Both the position numbers and the translations under genes were made by a program. Below the pieces are notes generated by a model. It made no database searches. It saw nothing but the letters and a program-made list of their open reading frames with translations, and was not told where the DNA came from. From positions 397,501-461,500 of the forward strand of contig NC_014720.1 in NCBI RefSeq assembly GCF_000166775.1: a stretch of DNA of 64,000 nucleotides. Reading direction: 5' to 3'. This DNA comes from Caldicellulosiruptor kronotskyensis 2002. GTDB lineage: Bacteria > Bacillota > Thermoanaerobacteria > Caldicellulosiruptorales > Caldicellulosiruptoraceae. Below, one piece after another: positions 12,089 to 22,068 of this stretch. The number at the start of each line of letters is the position of its first letter. The stretch's first letter is position 1.

Positions 12089-13891
12089 ATGAAAAGATTC
12101 ATGCGTCGAAGTGTCAAGATTGTAAACGATATTCCGTTGTTTAAAAAGATATTTTCCATATTTTTTATATTTGTTTTTATACCTCTTTTGGTTTTGAGCA
12201 GCCAGTTTATCTCGCAAATTGATTTTTATATAAACGATAAGCTCCACAGCCAGCTTGAAAATGCTTCAAGCATAACAATTTCAAATTTTAAAAAAGCAAT
12301 TGAGCTTGCAATCAATCTTGCATATACCATATATTCGGACCCGAGAATAATTGAAACTGTAAATACCCGGTACATGTCTGTTGAAGAATTTTATGATGCA
12401 TACGAGAAGAACATAAAACCTATACTTCAAAACGCAAGAATACTCTATCCGCAGATTTCGCAAATAACAATATACTGTGACAATCCTACTATACTGAATG
12501 CAGATGGGCTTGCGTTTTTGACAGATGAATATAAAAAGTTTTTGCAAAAAGGAGAAAAAGAGGGTAAAAACCTCTATGTGCTAAGTGGTCTTGAGAATGA
12601 AAAGCCGTATGTTTCTATTGTGCTAAATCTCAACTTTTATGAGCAATATGTTCCCAAATACCAGCAGAGCACAATTAAAAAGTTTTTAAGAATTGACCTG
12701 AACAGAGTTTATCTTAACAGTATTTTAAGCACGTTTAAAGATGGTCACATATTTATAGCAGATAAAAAGGGGACTGTATATTTTAGTGACCTTTTGTATT
12801 ACAATCAGGTTGGAAGACTCAGCGAACTTTTGAAGGAAGAGAAAAATCAAACAATTGTGTTTGAAAAGCTTCTATCAACAGAGCTTCCTTACTTTGAAAA
12901 CTGGAGATACATTGTGACAACCAACAATAGTGGAATATCAAAGAGGCTATTTGAACATCAGAGAAATTATCTTGCAATTGTGGTTTTATGTTTTACGCTT
13001 GCGTTTTTTGCACTTTTTTTAATAGTAAATTCGGTGGTAAGTAGACTTTCGGTTTTAGCAAGACACATAAAAAAGGCAAGAAAACAGCAGTTTGAAAGTA
13101 TCAATATTGAAGCTGGCAAAGATGAGATAGGCCAGGTTATAGAAGAGTTCAATATCATGACACAAAAAATAAAAGAGCTTCTCGAAAAGGAAATAAAATA
13201 TGAGCTTAGACAAAAAGAACTGGCACTGGAGAAAAAACAGGCAGAGATAAATGCGCTACAAAGCCAGATAAATCCCCACTTTCTTTTTAACACATTAGAA
13301 ACAATCCGCATGAGAAGTATGCTCAAAAAAGAATTTGAAACAGCCAATGCCATAAAACTTCTTGCAAAGCTCTTAAAGCGAAGTATAAGATGGGAAAACG
13401 ACCTTATAACAATTGAAGAGGAAATTTCAGCTATTTATGACTACCTTGAGATACAAAAGTACAGGTTTGGGGAAAAGCTGAAATTTGAGATTGAGGTTGA
13501 GGAGGATGTAAAGTCAACAAAGATACCGAAGATGACCATACAACCTCTTGTTGAGAACGCATGTGTTCATGGGGTAGAAAACAGCAAAGGTGAAGGAAGG
13601 ATTGTGGTCAAGGTTTTAAAAGAAGGTGATATGATAGCAATACATGTTGAGGACAATGGAATAGGCTTAGAAGATGATAAGATAACAGAACTCTTGCGTT
13701 CTGTAAAAGGACTTTCATCTGACAAGGTAAGTAGTGTGGGACTTAAAAATGTTTTTAGAAGACTTGAACTTTTTTATAACAAAGATTTTAGCTTTGAGAT
13801 ATTAAGAAGCCAGCTTGGGGGATTAAAAGTTGTGATAAAAATTCCTAACAAGAGGGACTTTGAATATGCTGTACAAAGTGTTGATAGTTGA
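12089..13891 (+). CDS. YesM-type sensor histidine kinase
   Basis: The 600-residue protein has a membrane helix near residues 22-45, an extracellular sensor region to about 290, a second helix near 295-320, a HAMP segment, and the YesM-type HisKA_7TM-like motif QINPHFLFNTLE with the phosphoacceptor His near 396. An N-box (LVENACVHG near 488) and a G-box (VEDNGIGL near 521) complete the ATPase domain. It phosphorylates the response regulator encoded by the overlapping next gene. No good ribosome-binding site precedes ATG 12089, and an internal ATG 12101 is an alternative. By analogy with YesMN systems it senses oligosaccharide uptake by the upstream transporter. Confidence 0.92.
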   Translation: MKRFMRRSVKIVNDIPLFKKIFSIFFIFVFIPLLVLSSQFISQIDFYINDKLHSQLENASSITISNFKKAIELAINLAYTIYSDPRIIETVNTRYMSVEEFYDAYEKNIKPILQNARILYPQISQITIYCDNPTILNADGLAFLTDEYKKFLQKGEKEGKNLYVLSGLENEKPYVSIVLNLNFYEQYVPKYQQSTIKKFLRIDLNRVYLNSILSTFKDGHIFIADKKGTVYFSDLLYYNQVGRLSELLKEEKNQTIVFEKLLSTELPYFENWRYIVTTNNSGISKRLFEHQRNYLAIVVLCFTLAFFALFLIVNSVVSRLSVLARHIKKARKQQFESINIEAGKDEIGQVIEEFNIMTQKIKELLEKEIKYELRQKELALEKKQAEINALQSQINPHFLFNTLETIRMRSMLKKEFETANAIKLLAKLLKRSIRWENDLITIEEEISAIYDYLEIQKYRFGEKLKFEIEVEEDVKSTKIPKMTIQPLVENACVHGVENSKGEGRIVVKVLKEGDMIAIHVEDNGIGLEDDKITELLRSVKGLSSDKVSSVGLKNVFRRLELFYNKDFSFEILRSQLGGLKVVIKIPNKRDFEYAVQSVDS

Positions 13892-15374
13892 AGATGAGGT
13901 ATTTATGAGAGAAGGGCTAAAAAACCTAATTGACTGGAAAGAACTTGGGTTTGAGATAGTTGGCGAAGCAGAAGATGGGATTTCGGCATTTGAGTTTTTG
14001 AAAAAAATGCAGGTTGACGTGCTCATCAGCGATATCAAGGTTCCGCTATTAAGTGGACTTGACCTTATTGAAAGGGTTAAAAGGGAAATAAAAAACCTGC
14101 CTGAGGTAATAATCATCAGCGGGTATGCAGATTTTGAGTATGCAAAAAAAGCTATCCAGCATGGAGTTGTAAATTACATATTAAAGCCTATTGAAGAAGA
14201 AGAGCTTGTTGATACGCTCATTAAAGTAAAGTCAAAACTCAAAAAGAGGGAGTTAATTAAGAAAGGCGAGAGTCTACTTGCACTTGAGAGAAGCTTTAAA
14301 GAAACGATAGAAAGTAACAATATCAAAATAGAAAATGGAGTTTATGTTGGAATAGTCTATTTTATAGAAATGTCGAGCTGGCTTAGTCTTTATTTTGATG
14401 AGGGAATAGAAAATATATTGTCAAGGATAAATGGTTGTTTTGAACAACTAAAAAAAGAAAGACTTATGTATGAATTTTCAGAGATTGATGGCAAGTATTA
14501 TGTAGTTACAACATCTGAAGAAGATATAAAAAAGGCGTATCAGAGCATAAAAGAGATGGTGGACTTTGCGACAGAGATTGTATTTGCTTTTTCAAGAAGG
14601 ATTACAAAATGGGCTCAATTTTTTGATGCTATATACGAGGCAGCATACTCTTTAAACTTTGCACTTTTTTATAATCAAACAGGAATTACATTTTATAGTA
14701 GCAGTCTGCCCAGTTCAAAAGAGCTTTTGTACTCGAAAGAATATGACAAAAATCTCATTTTGGCTATCGAAGAAGAGAATAGCCAGAACCTACAAAAGAT
14801 AATTAAAGAAATGTTGGAGGATATTAAAAAAGGAAGGTATAAGCTTGACTTTTTGAAAACGTATTTGAGCTTTGTGGTGGTATCTATAAGTTCTTATTTT
14901 AGCAGAATGGGACTAAATTTAGAAGATGAGATAGAGTACTTTTCAGGCTTGAGGCTGGAATTTTCAAACGTTGAGGATATAGAAAAAAGTATGCTTAAGT
15001 TTTGCGAAGGGATACTGAACAAGTTCAGACAGTGGAAAACAAGCCTATCTAACGGTATCATGAGTGAGCTTGAAAAGTATATAAAAGAAAACTATAACAA
15101 GAACCTGACGCTGAAATCTGTTGCGCAAAAGTTTTATCTAAATCCTGTATACTTGGGTCAGCTTTTCAAAAAGCATTATGGGATGTATTTCAACTCTTAT
15201 TTGCAAAAGATACGCGTTGAAGAGGCAAAAAGGCTTTTGATGTCAACAAATATGAAGATATACGAAATTTCACAGGCAGTTGGGTACAACGACACAGACT
15301 ATTTTATCCAGTGTTTTACAAAATTTTGCAATATGACGCCCAACCAGTTTAGAAAAAAGTACAGAAAAGTATAA
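13866..15374 (+). CDS. YesN-type AraC response regulator
   Basis: The 502-residue regulator has a receiver domain (phospho-acceptor Asp56 in VLISDIKVP, Lys in LKPIEEEEL). A middle region of about 270 residues follows, and the last 100 residues are an AraC/XylS double helix-turn-helix (SVAQKFYLNPVYLGQLFKKH and IYEISQAVGYNDTDYFIQCF). ATG 13866 overlaps the kinase gene by 26 bp and has AGAGGG nine bases upstream. It probably activates the upstream importer operon. A hairpin shared with convergent metE terminates the transcript. Confidence 0.93.
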   Translation: MLYKVLIVEDEVFMREGLKNLIDWKELGFEIVGEAEDGISAFEFLKKMQVDVLISDIKVPLLSGLDLIERVKREIKNLPEVIIISGYADFEYAKKAIQHGVVNYILKPIEEEELVDTLIKVKSKLKKRELIKKGESLLALERSFKETIESNNIKIENGVYVGIVYFIEMSSWLSLYFDEGIENILSRINGCFEQLKKERLMYEFSEIDGKYYVVTTSEEDIKKAYQSIKEMVDFATEIVFAFSRRITKWAQFFDAIYEAAYSLNFALFYNQTGITFYSSSLPSSKELLYSKEYDKNLILAIEEENSQNLQKIIKEMLEDIKKGRYKLDFLKTYLSFVVVSISSYFSRMGLNLEDEIEYFSGLRLEFSNVEDIEKSMLKFCEGILNKFRQWKTSLSNGIMSELEKYIKENYNKNLTLKSVAQKFYLNPVYLGQLFKKHYGMYFNSYLQKIRVEEAKRLLMSTNMKIYEISQAVGYNDTDYFIQCFTKFCNMTPNQFRKKYRKV

Positions 15375-15377
15375 AAA

Positions 15378-15415
15378 AAGGCTGGGATTTTTGCAAAAAA
15401 CGTTTTCCCAGCCTT
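15378..15415. terminator. Bidirectional terminator between yesN-like gene and metE
   Basis: AAGGCTGGGA pairs with TCCCAGCCTT. A-runs lie on the left and T-rich bases on the right, so it can serve both converging genes. Confidence 0.8.
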
Positions 15416-15444
15416 CATTTGTTTTATTTGAGGAGGAAGATTTG

Positions 15445-17718
15445 TTACAAGTTGTTCCTAACTTCCCACACAGCTAAAACCATATTTTGTAATGTTGGCA
15501 AAACTTCTTCTTCCTTTCTGGTCTTAAGACCGCAGTCAGGGTTTATCCAAAGTCTGTCTTTGCCAACCTTTTCTATCATCTTTAAAATAAGCTTTTTCAT
15601 CTCTTCTTTTGATACAATCCTTGGTGAATGAACGTCAAAAACACCGGGTCCTACCTCAGACTTTAAATTACTTTTCTTTATGCTATCTAAAAGTGTAAAG
15701 TCTGACTTTGCGGCTTCAAAAGTTATAACATCGACATCCATCTTTGCAATTTCGTCTAAAAGTTCATCAAAGTTGCTGTAACACATATGAGTGTGGATTT
15801 GCGTTTCTGGTTTTACCTTTGAACACGAGAGCCTAAATGCCTTTATTGCCCAAGACAGATACTCACTGTGCTGGCAGCGCCTGAGCGGAAGCTTTTCAAT
15901 CAGAGCTGCCTCGTCAATCTGGATAATCTTTACACCTTCTTTTTCAAGTTCGAGAACCTCTTCTTTTATTGCAAGAGCAAGCTGAAAAGCAACATTTTTT
16001 AATGGTATGTCTTCACGCACAAACGACCAGTTGAGGATTGTCACAGGCCCTGTCAAAATTCCCTTAACAGGTTTTTTTGTTAAGCTCTGTGCATATTTTA
16101 TATACTCAACTGTAATCGGTCTTTTTCTCTTTATGTCTGAGAATATAATTGGCGGTTTTACACATCTTGTACCGTATGATTGAACCCAGCCGTTTTGAGT
16201 GATTAAAAACCCTTCTAAATTTTCACCGAAAAACTCTACCATGTCATTTCTCTCATATTCGCCATGGACAAGCACATCAAGTCCGATTTCTTCCTGAAGC
16301 TTTATTACCCTTTCAATTTTGGATTTTATAAAGCTTTCATATTCTTCAAATGTTATCTCACCTTTTTTGAGTTTGCTTCGCGCTGACCTTACATCTTGGG
16401 TTTGTGGGAATGACCCAATTGTTGTTGTCGGAAGCTGTGGCAAATTCAAAACCTCTTTTTGAAGCTTGATTCTCTCTTCAAAACAAGGCTTTCTTTCAAA
16501 ATCATCTTCTTTGAGATTATTTACAGCTGTGCTGACATCTGAGAGCTTATTTTTCTCAAGTTCTTCAAAAAGCTGAACATTTTTAATATATATATTGTTT
16601 GCAGTAAAGTTTTCTTGAGAAAATAAAAGCTTTAGCTCAGACAGTTCTTTTAACTTCTCTTCAGCAAATGCTAAAAACTTCTTTTTATTGCTGTCAAGAT
16701 TTGTTTCAAACTTTAAAGAGTATGGCACAAAGAGCAAAGAACATGATGTTGAAAGTACAATGTTTTTCTTGACAACAAAAGAAGAGAGAATATTTAACAG
16801 CTCAAGAGTGTTTTGGTAGTTGTTTTTAAACACATTTCTGCCGTTTACAACTCCAGCAACCAGAAGCTTTTCATGTGGGAAACCAAATTTTTTAATGAGC
16901 TCTAAATTGAATTTTCCATCAACAAAGTCAAGTCCGATTGCGTCAAAGTCAAGAGAAATTATCTTTTCAAAGCAGTCTCTGACGTCTCCAAAATAAGTCT
17001 GAAGAAGTACTTTTAGCTTTCCTTTGTGAGAAAGAAGGCTGCGGTAGAAACTTTCAAAAAGCTCTATGTCTTTTGTACTCAAGTCAGTGACAAGTATTGG
17101 CTCATCTATCTGAACAAACTCAGCCCCTAACTCTTCAAACCTTTTTAGTATTTGAATATACACATCAAGTAGCTTTTCCCAGAAAGATTTGTCGTATATA
17201 TCCACATTTGATTTTTTAGAAAGCTTTAAAAATGTCAGAGCACCAACTAACACAGGTTTTGTCTTAATTCCTATTGAAAGTGCTTCGTCAAATTCATCAA
17301 AGGGCTTTGTTGATGAAAGTTCAAATTTAGTGTTTTCAGTGATTTCAGGCACAAGATAATGGTAGTTTGTAAAGAACCACTTTTTCATTGGCAAAGCTTT
17401 AAGGTCAATGTTTTTGTCTTGATACCCCTTTGCAAGGGCAAAGTATAGGTCAAGCTCATCTGAAAAAACTTTTTTAAACTCCTCTGGTATGCTACCTACA
17501 AGCATTGCATGGTCTAAAAAAGTGTCATAGAACGAAAAATCATTTGATGGTATCAGGTCAACACCATATTCTTTTTGAAGTTGCCAGTGAGTCTTTTTCA
17601 AGTTTTTTGAATTTTGGATGAGCTCCTCTTTTGAAATCTTTTTGTCAAGATAGTTTTCTACCCATCTTTTTAGCTCTCTGTTCTGTCCTATTCTTGGAAA
17701 ACCAACAACCGAAATCAT
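15445..17718 (-). CDS. metE: Cobalamin-independent methionine synthase
   Basis: The 757-residue enzyme transfers a methyl group from methyltetrahydropteroyl-triglutamate to homocysteine in the cytosol. Both barrels are complete. The N-terminal one begins ISVVGFPRIGQNRELK. The C-terminal one has TTIGSFPQT, IQIDEAAL, the zinc ligands in HTHMCYSNF, and the last Cys in NPDCGLKTR. ATG 17718 is used because it opens the conserved N-terminus; a TTG seven codons upstream is unlikely. A cobalamin riboswitch in its leader explains regulation: B12 should shut it off in favour of a B12-dependent enzyme. Confidence 0.97.
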   Translation of the reverse strand: MISVVGFPRIGQNRELKRWVENYLDKKISKEELIQNSKNLKKTHWQLQKEYGVDLIPSNDFSFYDTFLDHAMLVGSIPEEFKKVFSDELDLYFALAKGYQDKNIDLKALPMKKWFFTNYHYLVPEITENTKFELSSTKPFDEFDEALSIGIKTKPVLVGALTFLKLSKKSNVDIYDKSFWEKLLDVYIQILKRFEELGAEFVQIDEPILVTDLSTKDIELFESFYRSLLSHKGKLKVLLQTYFGDVRDCFEKIISLDFDAIGLDFVDGKFNLELIKKFGFPHEKLLVAGVVNGRNVFKNNYQNTLELLNILSSFVVKKNIVLSTSCSLLFVPYSLKFETNLDSNKKKFLAFAEEKLKELSELKLLFSQENFTANNIYIKNVQLFEELEKNKLSDVSTAVNNLKEDDFERKPCFEERIKLQKEVLNLPQLPTTTIGSFPQTQDVRSARSKLKKGEITFEEYESFIKSKIERVIKLQEEIGLDVLVHGEYERNDMVEFFGENLEGFLITQNGWVQSYGTRCVKPPIIFSDIKRKRPITVEYIKYAQSLTKKPVKGILTGPVTILNWSFVREDIPLKNVAFQLALAIKEEVLELEKEGVKIIQIDEAALIEKLPLRRCQHSEYLSWAIKAFRLSCSKVKPETQIHTHMCYSNFDELLDEIAKMDVDVITFEAAKSDFTLLDSIKKSNLKSEVGPGVFDVHSPRIVSKEEMKKLILKMIEKVGKDRLWINPDCGLKTRKEEEVLPTLQNMVLAVWEVRNNL

Positions 17719-17760
17719 CTTACGCTTTCTACCTCCCAAATAAAAATATTATTTGCCGTC

Positions 17761-17825
17761 AGAAAAACAAATGGGTCTTTACTGCCAACAAAAAAGACAC
17801 ATGTGCGTCAAGGCAGTAAAGACCC
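17761..17825 (-). terminator. Riboswitch-controlled terminator in metE leader
   Basis: On the minus strand GGGTCTTTACTGCC (17825-17812) pairs over 14 bp with GGCAGTAAAGACCC (17786-17773), followed by ATTTGTTTTTCT. It lies just before metE. The 5' arm can instead pair with the segment at 17947-17935. Confidence 0.92.
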
Positions 17826-17934
17826 GTTTTTACCATTCTCAAAAAGCTTGTACTTTTAAGGTGCTTTTTTAAAGAAACAAAAAGCTTTGAGAAATAAGGT
17901 GTAGCAGAGGTTAAAAATGACAAAACACCCCTCC

Positions 17935-17947
17935 GGTCTTTACCACC
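17935..17947 (-). promoter_or_regulatory. Antiterminator strand of the metE riboswitch
   Basis: On the minus strand GGTGGTAAAGACC can form 13 consecutive pairs (two G-U) with GGTCTTTACTGCC of the terminator's 5' arm. The two helices are mutually exclusive, giving an ON state without ligand. Confidence 0.8.
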
Positions 17948-17985
17948 CTGACTGTACTTCCCACCGAAGACAGTACAAGGCATCT

Positions 17986-18200
17986 CAAGCAGGCAGGTCT
18001 CCTGGCTCGCACCTCATCCAAAACTCTCTTTGGCCTTCCCAGAAGGCAAGCTCCACTTTCAAAAGAGGAACTACACCTTCCAGTGGCAAAAGTTTATTGA
18101 GAGCTTGTCAGTGCTCACAGTAGCGGGGGCTGCAGCGGATTTTCACCGCTTTCCCTATTAAGCCGCCGCATGGCAGCACCTGCTTGATAGGTAAAAGGCC
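17986..18200 (-). promoter_or_regulatory. Cobalamin riboswitch aptamer upstream of metE
   Basis: Read on the minus strand, the leader carries the class hallmarks in order: AGGTGC, AATAGGGAA, GGTGAAAATCCGCTGCAGC, CCCGCTACTGTGA, GCCACTGG, GGGAAGGC, and the B12 box GAGCCAGGAGACCTGCCTG (about 18007-17990). It is directly upstream of metE with a terminator/antiterminator platform between. Adenosyl- or methylcobalamin binding should favour termination. Confidence 0.96.
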
Positions 18201-18477
18201 TGTTGCAAATATTCAATTTTTCAAATTTGTATTGTATATTTGCGATGAAAATTGATAGTTGCATTTATGCAATGCATTTTATATCAAACATGTTAATTGA
18301 AAAGTTAGGAGTTGTCAATATATAAAAAGACTACGGAAATTTTTATCTAAAATTCGGCACAGATTATAAAATTATTTCTATTTAAGATTTGATTGAAAAA
18401 TGGATGAGGATATTAAAATTTATAATATTAGGTAGTTAAACGAAAACATTACCAACAATACATAAAACAAACACAAA
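18201..18477. other. AT-rich spacer without recognised gene
   Basis: Between the riboswitch and the transposase remnant I see no coding region, RNA gene or convincing terminal inverted repeat. It presumably contains the metE promoter and one end of the insertion sequence. Confidence 0.5.
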
Positions 18478-19422
18478 TTATTGATTCCATTCATAAGCGA
18501 AAGAAAACTTCTTACCTTCTAACTTTCTAAGAAGTTGCTCAAATAGAAAAGTAATTAGTATCCAATCAATATACCTTTTATAATTTCTAAAGCCCTTGAG
18601 CCTTACATTCTCAAGATTATATTCACCTTTTAATTTACTAAATAGTCTTTCAATCTTTGTTCGCTGTTTGTATAGCTTTTTACCCTCTTTGGGTTTCTAA
18701 AAATCTTATGTTCTTGCTTCTAAAACTATTGCTAACATTGTTTTTATCTTTCATGTTTCTTTTGTTTATCCCAGCAACAAATTTAACTTTAAGCTTATTT
18801 GCTATATTAAACCATCTGCTACAATCGTATCCCGCATCTGCTAATACAATCTCACAGACAAAGCCCCATGCCCTATACAAAAGCTCTTCTTGTCGCAAGT
18901 CTACTCATTTGCCCCTGTTAAAATCCAGAAAAGTGGTATTACTTCTTCTTTACCTGTACACAAAAGATGTAATTTGTATCCCCTGTAAAATCCTATTGTA
19001 ATATGTATACCTATTTTTGCTTCTGAATCATTTTTGGCACTTCTCAAAGGTGTAGAATCTACTATCGCTATACTAATATCAGGTTCTATTTCAGCTATTA
19101 GTATCTCTCTTATATCTTGCATGTATTCTTCTTCTATTTTTCTTGACAACTTTGCAAAATATGAATAGTCCGGACTTTCTTCTATACCTACTACTTGCTT
19201 AAACTCTGTGTCTTGATTTATTCGATATTCTAACTTTCTGAAACTTTTTATCCCCTTTTTAACTTTATAAACCAAACAAGCTATTATCTGAAACAGATTA
19301 AATTTCCCCGGTCGTCCCCTTCTATTTTGCTTTATCTTCCTCGATAAAACTTCAGTAACCTTTTTTATTACAAAAAGCAGCTTTAAAAATTTCTTATTTT
19401 GTGTTTTAATATTCTTAGTCAT
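18478..19422 (-). pseudogene. Frameshifted IS4/IS5-superfamily DDE transposase
   Basis: The reading starts at ATG 19422 (TKNIKTQNKKFLKLLF) and carries the first catalytic Asp in AIVDSTPLR. Near 18900 the frame is lost by one base after the GANE residues. It resumes as LRQEELLYRAWGFVCEIVLADAGYD (second Asp). It then shifts again near 18680, where an extra G makes QRG-stop instead of RGKK. It continues with KIERLFSKLKGEYNLEN (catalytic Glu) to the stop at 18480. Undoing the two single-base changes restores about 315 residues. The copy cannot make a full transposase as it stands. A CCCCTTGTGTT/AACACAAGGGG inverted repeat lies just upstream. Confidence 0.85.
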
Positions 19423-19428
19423 TTTTTC

Positions 19429-19481
19429 CCCCTTGTGTTTTGTTGTGGTTTTCTCTTAAATTAAAATTATAACACAAGGGG
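19429..19481. repeat. Inverted repeat upstream of the transposase
   Basis: CCCCTTGTGTT (19429-19439) is the exact reverse complement of AACACAAGGGG (19471-19481). It encloses a minus-strand TATAAT and may be part of the IS control region. I found no matching end on the other side. Confidence 0.55.
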
Positions 19482-19525
19482 CTTTTTTCTTTTGTTACTA
19501 TGTTTACTCTATATGGTTATTTCTT

Positions 19526-20056
19526 TTATTCAACAACCTCAGCTGTGCCAAAATCTACTGCTGGTCCAACGTAAAGTTTTTTGTCGTCAGAAATATAAGC
19601 TAAAAAGTAGTCATATAAGCTGTTTCTTATTTTATCAACTAATGTTTCAGCTAAGTAATAAGTTGCTCCACCAACTACAATAATGCCGGCTACACCAAGA
19701 ATGGCATACAAAAGAGATTCAAGAAGTCCTAATGCCCATGGCAGAGCTATAACATACTGTGCCAAGACAGTATCAGAATCACCAATATTATACTCTTCTT
19801 TTGTTTTTTCATCAATCAATTTTGCTTTTAAATTCTCACCATCAAAGTATTCTACTTTTACAGAAAAGTTTCTTTCTTCTAGGCTTGATGTGTCCAAACT
19901 TTTATCAAACTTTTTACCAGCAGTTGGCTTGACTTTTAATTTTATCTCATTTGTATCTTTGTCAAGTGTAGCAATATACTTGTATCCTTAATACTCAGCT
20001 TCTGCTGCTTTAATTTTTTTGTCAATATCATAGACTTTTATTTTACTTTCCAAACA
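19526..20056 (-). pseudogene. Truncated secreted toxin-like (SAR2788-like) protein remnant
   Basis: An open stretch of 123 codons (19897-19526) is preceded in the same frame by coding-like sequence back to about 20050. A TAA at 19990-19988 interrupts it. Read through, it gives KIKVYDIDKKIKAAEAEY, stop, GYKYIATLDKDTNEIKLKVK, then a hydrophobic segment (ALPWALGLLESLLYAILGVAGIIVVGGATYYLAETLV) and LAYISDDKKLYVGPAVDFGTAE. This order resembles the N-terminal part of secreted putative toxins whose toxic domain follows. Here both the signal peptide and any C-terminal domain are missing, and the IS remnant lies just beyond. The family name is a recollection without a search. Confidence 0.45.
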
Positions 20057-21065
20057 TCATATCTTGGCTTTGCAAAGCTGACAGAATTGATAAGAAAATT
20101 TGAATTTCACAAGACCAAAGCCAAATATATTATCTTTACCTTTTTCACCGAGGTCTTCAGAAAGTTTTAGCAATACATTATAGATTTTATCTTTGTTTAT
20201 GCTGTGTTTAGGGGGCAAGCCCCACTTTTCTGGTTTGCTTAAGATGAGAGCGATAATTGCTGTCAGGTGTGCAGCAGCCACAGAGTTTCCACTTGAGAGT
20301 TTGTAGCTATTGTTTGGAGCTGTGGACAAAATATTTTCACCATAAGAGCAAAAATCAATTTTGCCTTGAGAAGAAAACTGAGATATTTGATTTTTGCAGT
20401 TGACAGAAACAACAGATATAACCTCATTGTATGATGCTGGAAAGCCTGCTTTTGAACCGAATGAATTTCTTGCCGAGGCAACAATGATTATTCCATGTTT
20501 TGTTGCTTTTAAAACAGCTTTTCTGAGTTTTGGATTATCAGATGAGGTAGAAAAACTCATGTTTACAATGTTAATCTTGTTTTTAATACAAAAGTCATGA
20601 GCATGTAAAACGAGGTCAACTTTTTCCTTCAAGTTTTTTATTTAAGATTTTTAAGATGAAAATTTCATCAGCATCAGGTGCAATGCCGACAATACCAAAG
20701 TTATTATTTTGAGCTGCGATTATACCTGCGATAAAAGTTCCATGTCCTGTTTCATCTGATGCGGGTTTGTTTGGTTCTATAAAGTTAATAGTTTTGATGA
20801 TATTTGCATGTTTTAAATCAGGATGGTTCAGGTCAATACCGGAATCCAGAATAGCAATTTTAACATTTTTGCCTCTTGTAAATTTCCATATTTTTGTGAT
20901 ACCAAGTTTTTTGTAGCTCCATGGAATAATTTGCTTTTTATAGGCTTGTTGAGGGTTTTGAGTAGAAGGATTATTACTCATGTAGAGATTGGCAGCAATT
21001 ATTGATGATAATATTGCAAAGATAGCACCTGACAGTAAAAGAAGCTTCTTGTGTTTGCACAACAA
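20057..21065 (-). pseudogene. Subtilisin-like S8 serine peptidase, frameshifted
   Basis: A TTG start at 21065 with AAGAGG seven bases upstream gives a signal-anchor (KLLLLSGAIFAILSSIIAANLYM). The catalytic Asp is in AILDSGIDLNHPDL and the His in GHGTFIAGIIA. After LNKKLEGK the frame stops because an A-run has five A where four would keep the frame (about 20620-20630). The other frame continues with NMSFS, the oxyanion Asn in ASARNSFG, and the catalytic Ser in SGNSVAAAH. All triad residues survive on the two halves. The usual Pro after the Ser motif is Ala. It may be a real frameshift, slippage, or a sequencing error in the homopolymer. The target is unknown. Confidence 0.85.
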
Positions 21066-21474
21066 ATTAGAACCTCTTAACAAAATAAATAGGATTAAAG
21101 TATTTAAGAGGTGATAAGCATAATGATAGTTATCAACCCCTTTCAATGGATAAAATAGCTATAAATACTTATATAAAAAACGCCAAAGGCAAATTAAATA
21201 AATTTTATTTTCTTAATGTAAAGAGTTTAAATAAATGGAATTGTTTAAAAACTAAGAATAACTTTAGTATAGCTTTTAACCAAAACTCAACCTGTCTACA
21301 ATATTTATCATGAGTTGTAAACAAATTTTATTTGAACTTTCTGCAAAAGTCAGATTAAAAATAAATCTAATTTTTCCCATAGTACAAAGATATTTACTAC
21401 AGCTAAAAAATGTGCGAAAATATATAGATAGAAATTTAAATAAGATTAAAAGTCTCAGTAGGAGGTCTTCTATT
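21066..21474. other. Divergent AT-rich spacer between S8 peptidase and methyltransferase
   Basis: The reading frame continues open on both sides, but ribosome-binding sites place both starts at the edges of this spacer. I see no terminator, RNA gene or clear promoter. Confidence 0.4.
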
Positions 21475-22068
21475 TTGAATACAAAAGAATATTTTAACAG
21501 TTTAGCAGATAAATGGGATGTACTTATAAAGCATGATATTGACAAGATAGAGTTTTTATTAGGTCTTCTAAAAATTAAAAAAGGTTCATATATTTTAGAT
21601 GTGGGTTGTGGTACAGGTGTTTTGACAGAGCATTTGTTAAAAAGGGTTGGAAGTGAAGGTAAAGTCTTTGGTGTAGATTTTTCAGAAAAGATGATAGACA
21701 TAGCTAAGAGTAAATTTAATGATTTTCCAAATGTTGAGTTTATAGTTGAAGATGTAAATTTATTAACTTTCAAAAACTATTTTGATTACATAATTTGTTA
21801 TTCGGTATTTCCACATTTTGAAGATAAGAAAAAGGTTTTAAAACAGCTGCATAAAATGCTTAAAAATGGTGGAATTCTTTTAATTGCTCATTCACAGTCA
21901 AGAAAGGCTATTAATCAACTTCACAAAAGTTTGCCTGCTCCCGTGAATAATCATTTTCTTCCTAATACTTATTTCATCAAAATGATTGCTAAGGAGTATT
22001 TTTTTAATATAGAGACTATTGATAATGGTGAAATTTTTGCAATTGTCTTGAAAAAGAAAAATCTCTAA
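21475..22068 (+). CDS. Class I SAM-dependent methyltransferase
   Basis: The product is a 197-residue Rossmann methyltransferase. Motif I is ILDVGCGTGVLTEHLL, the acidic end of strand 2 is GVDFSEKM, and motif II/III segments are IVEDVNLLTF and YDYIICYSVFPHF-like. It begins at TTG 21475, because AGGAGG lies nine bases upstream and homologues begin near NTKEYFNSLADKWD. The frame extends to 21310 but without a ribosome site. The substrate cannot be told. There is no obvious operon partner in this accessory region. Confidence 0.85.
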   Translation: MNTKEYFNSLADKWDVLIKHDIDKIEFLLGLLKIKKGSYILDVGCGTGVLTEHLLKRVGSEGKVFGVDFSEKMIDIAKSKFNDFPNVEFIVEDVNLLTFKNYFDYIICYSVFPHFEDKKKVLKQLHKMLKNGGILLIAHSQSRKAINQLHKSLPAPVNNHFLPNTYFIKMIAKEYFFNIETIDNGEIFAIVLKKKNL

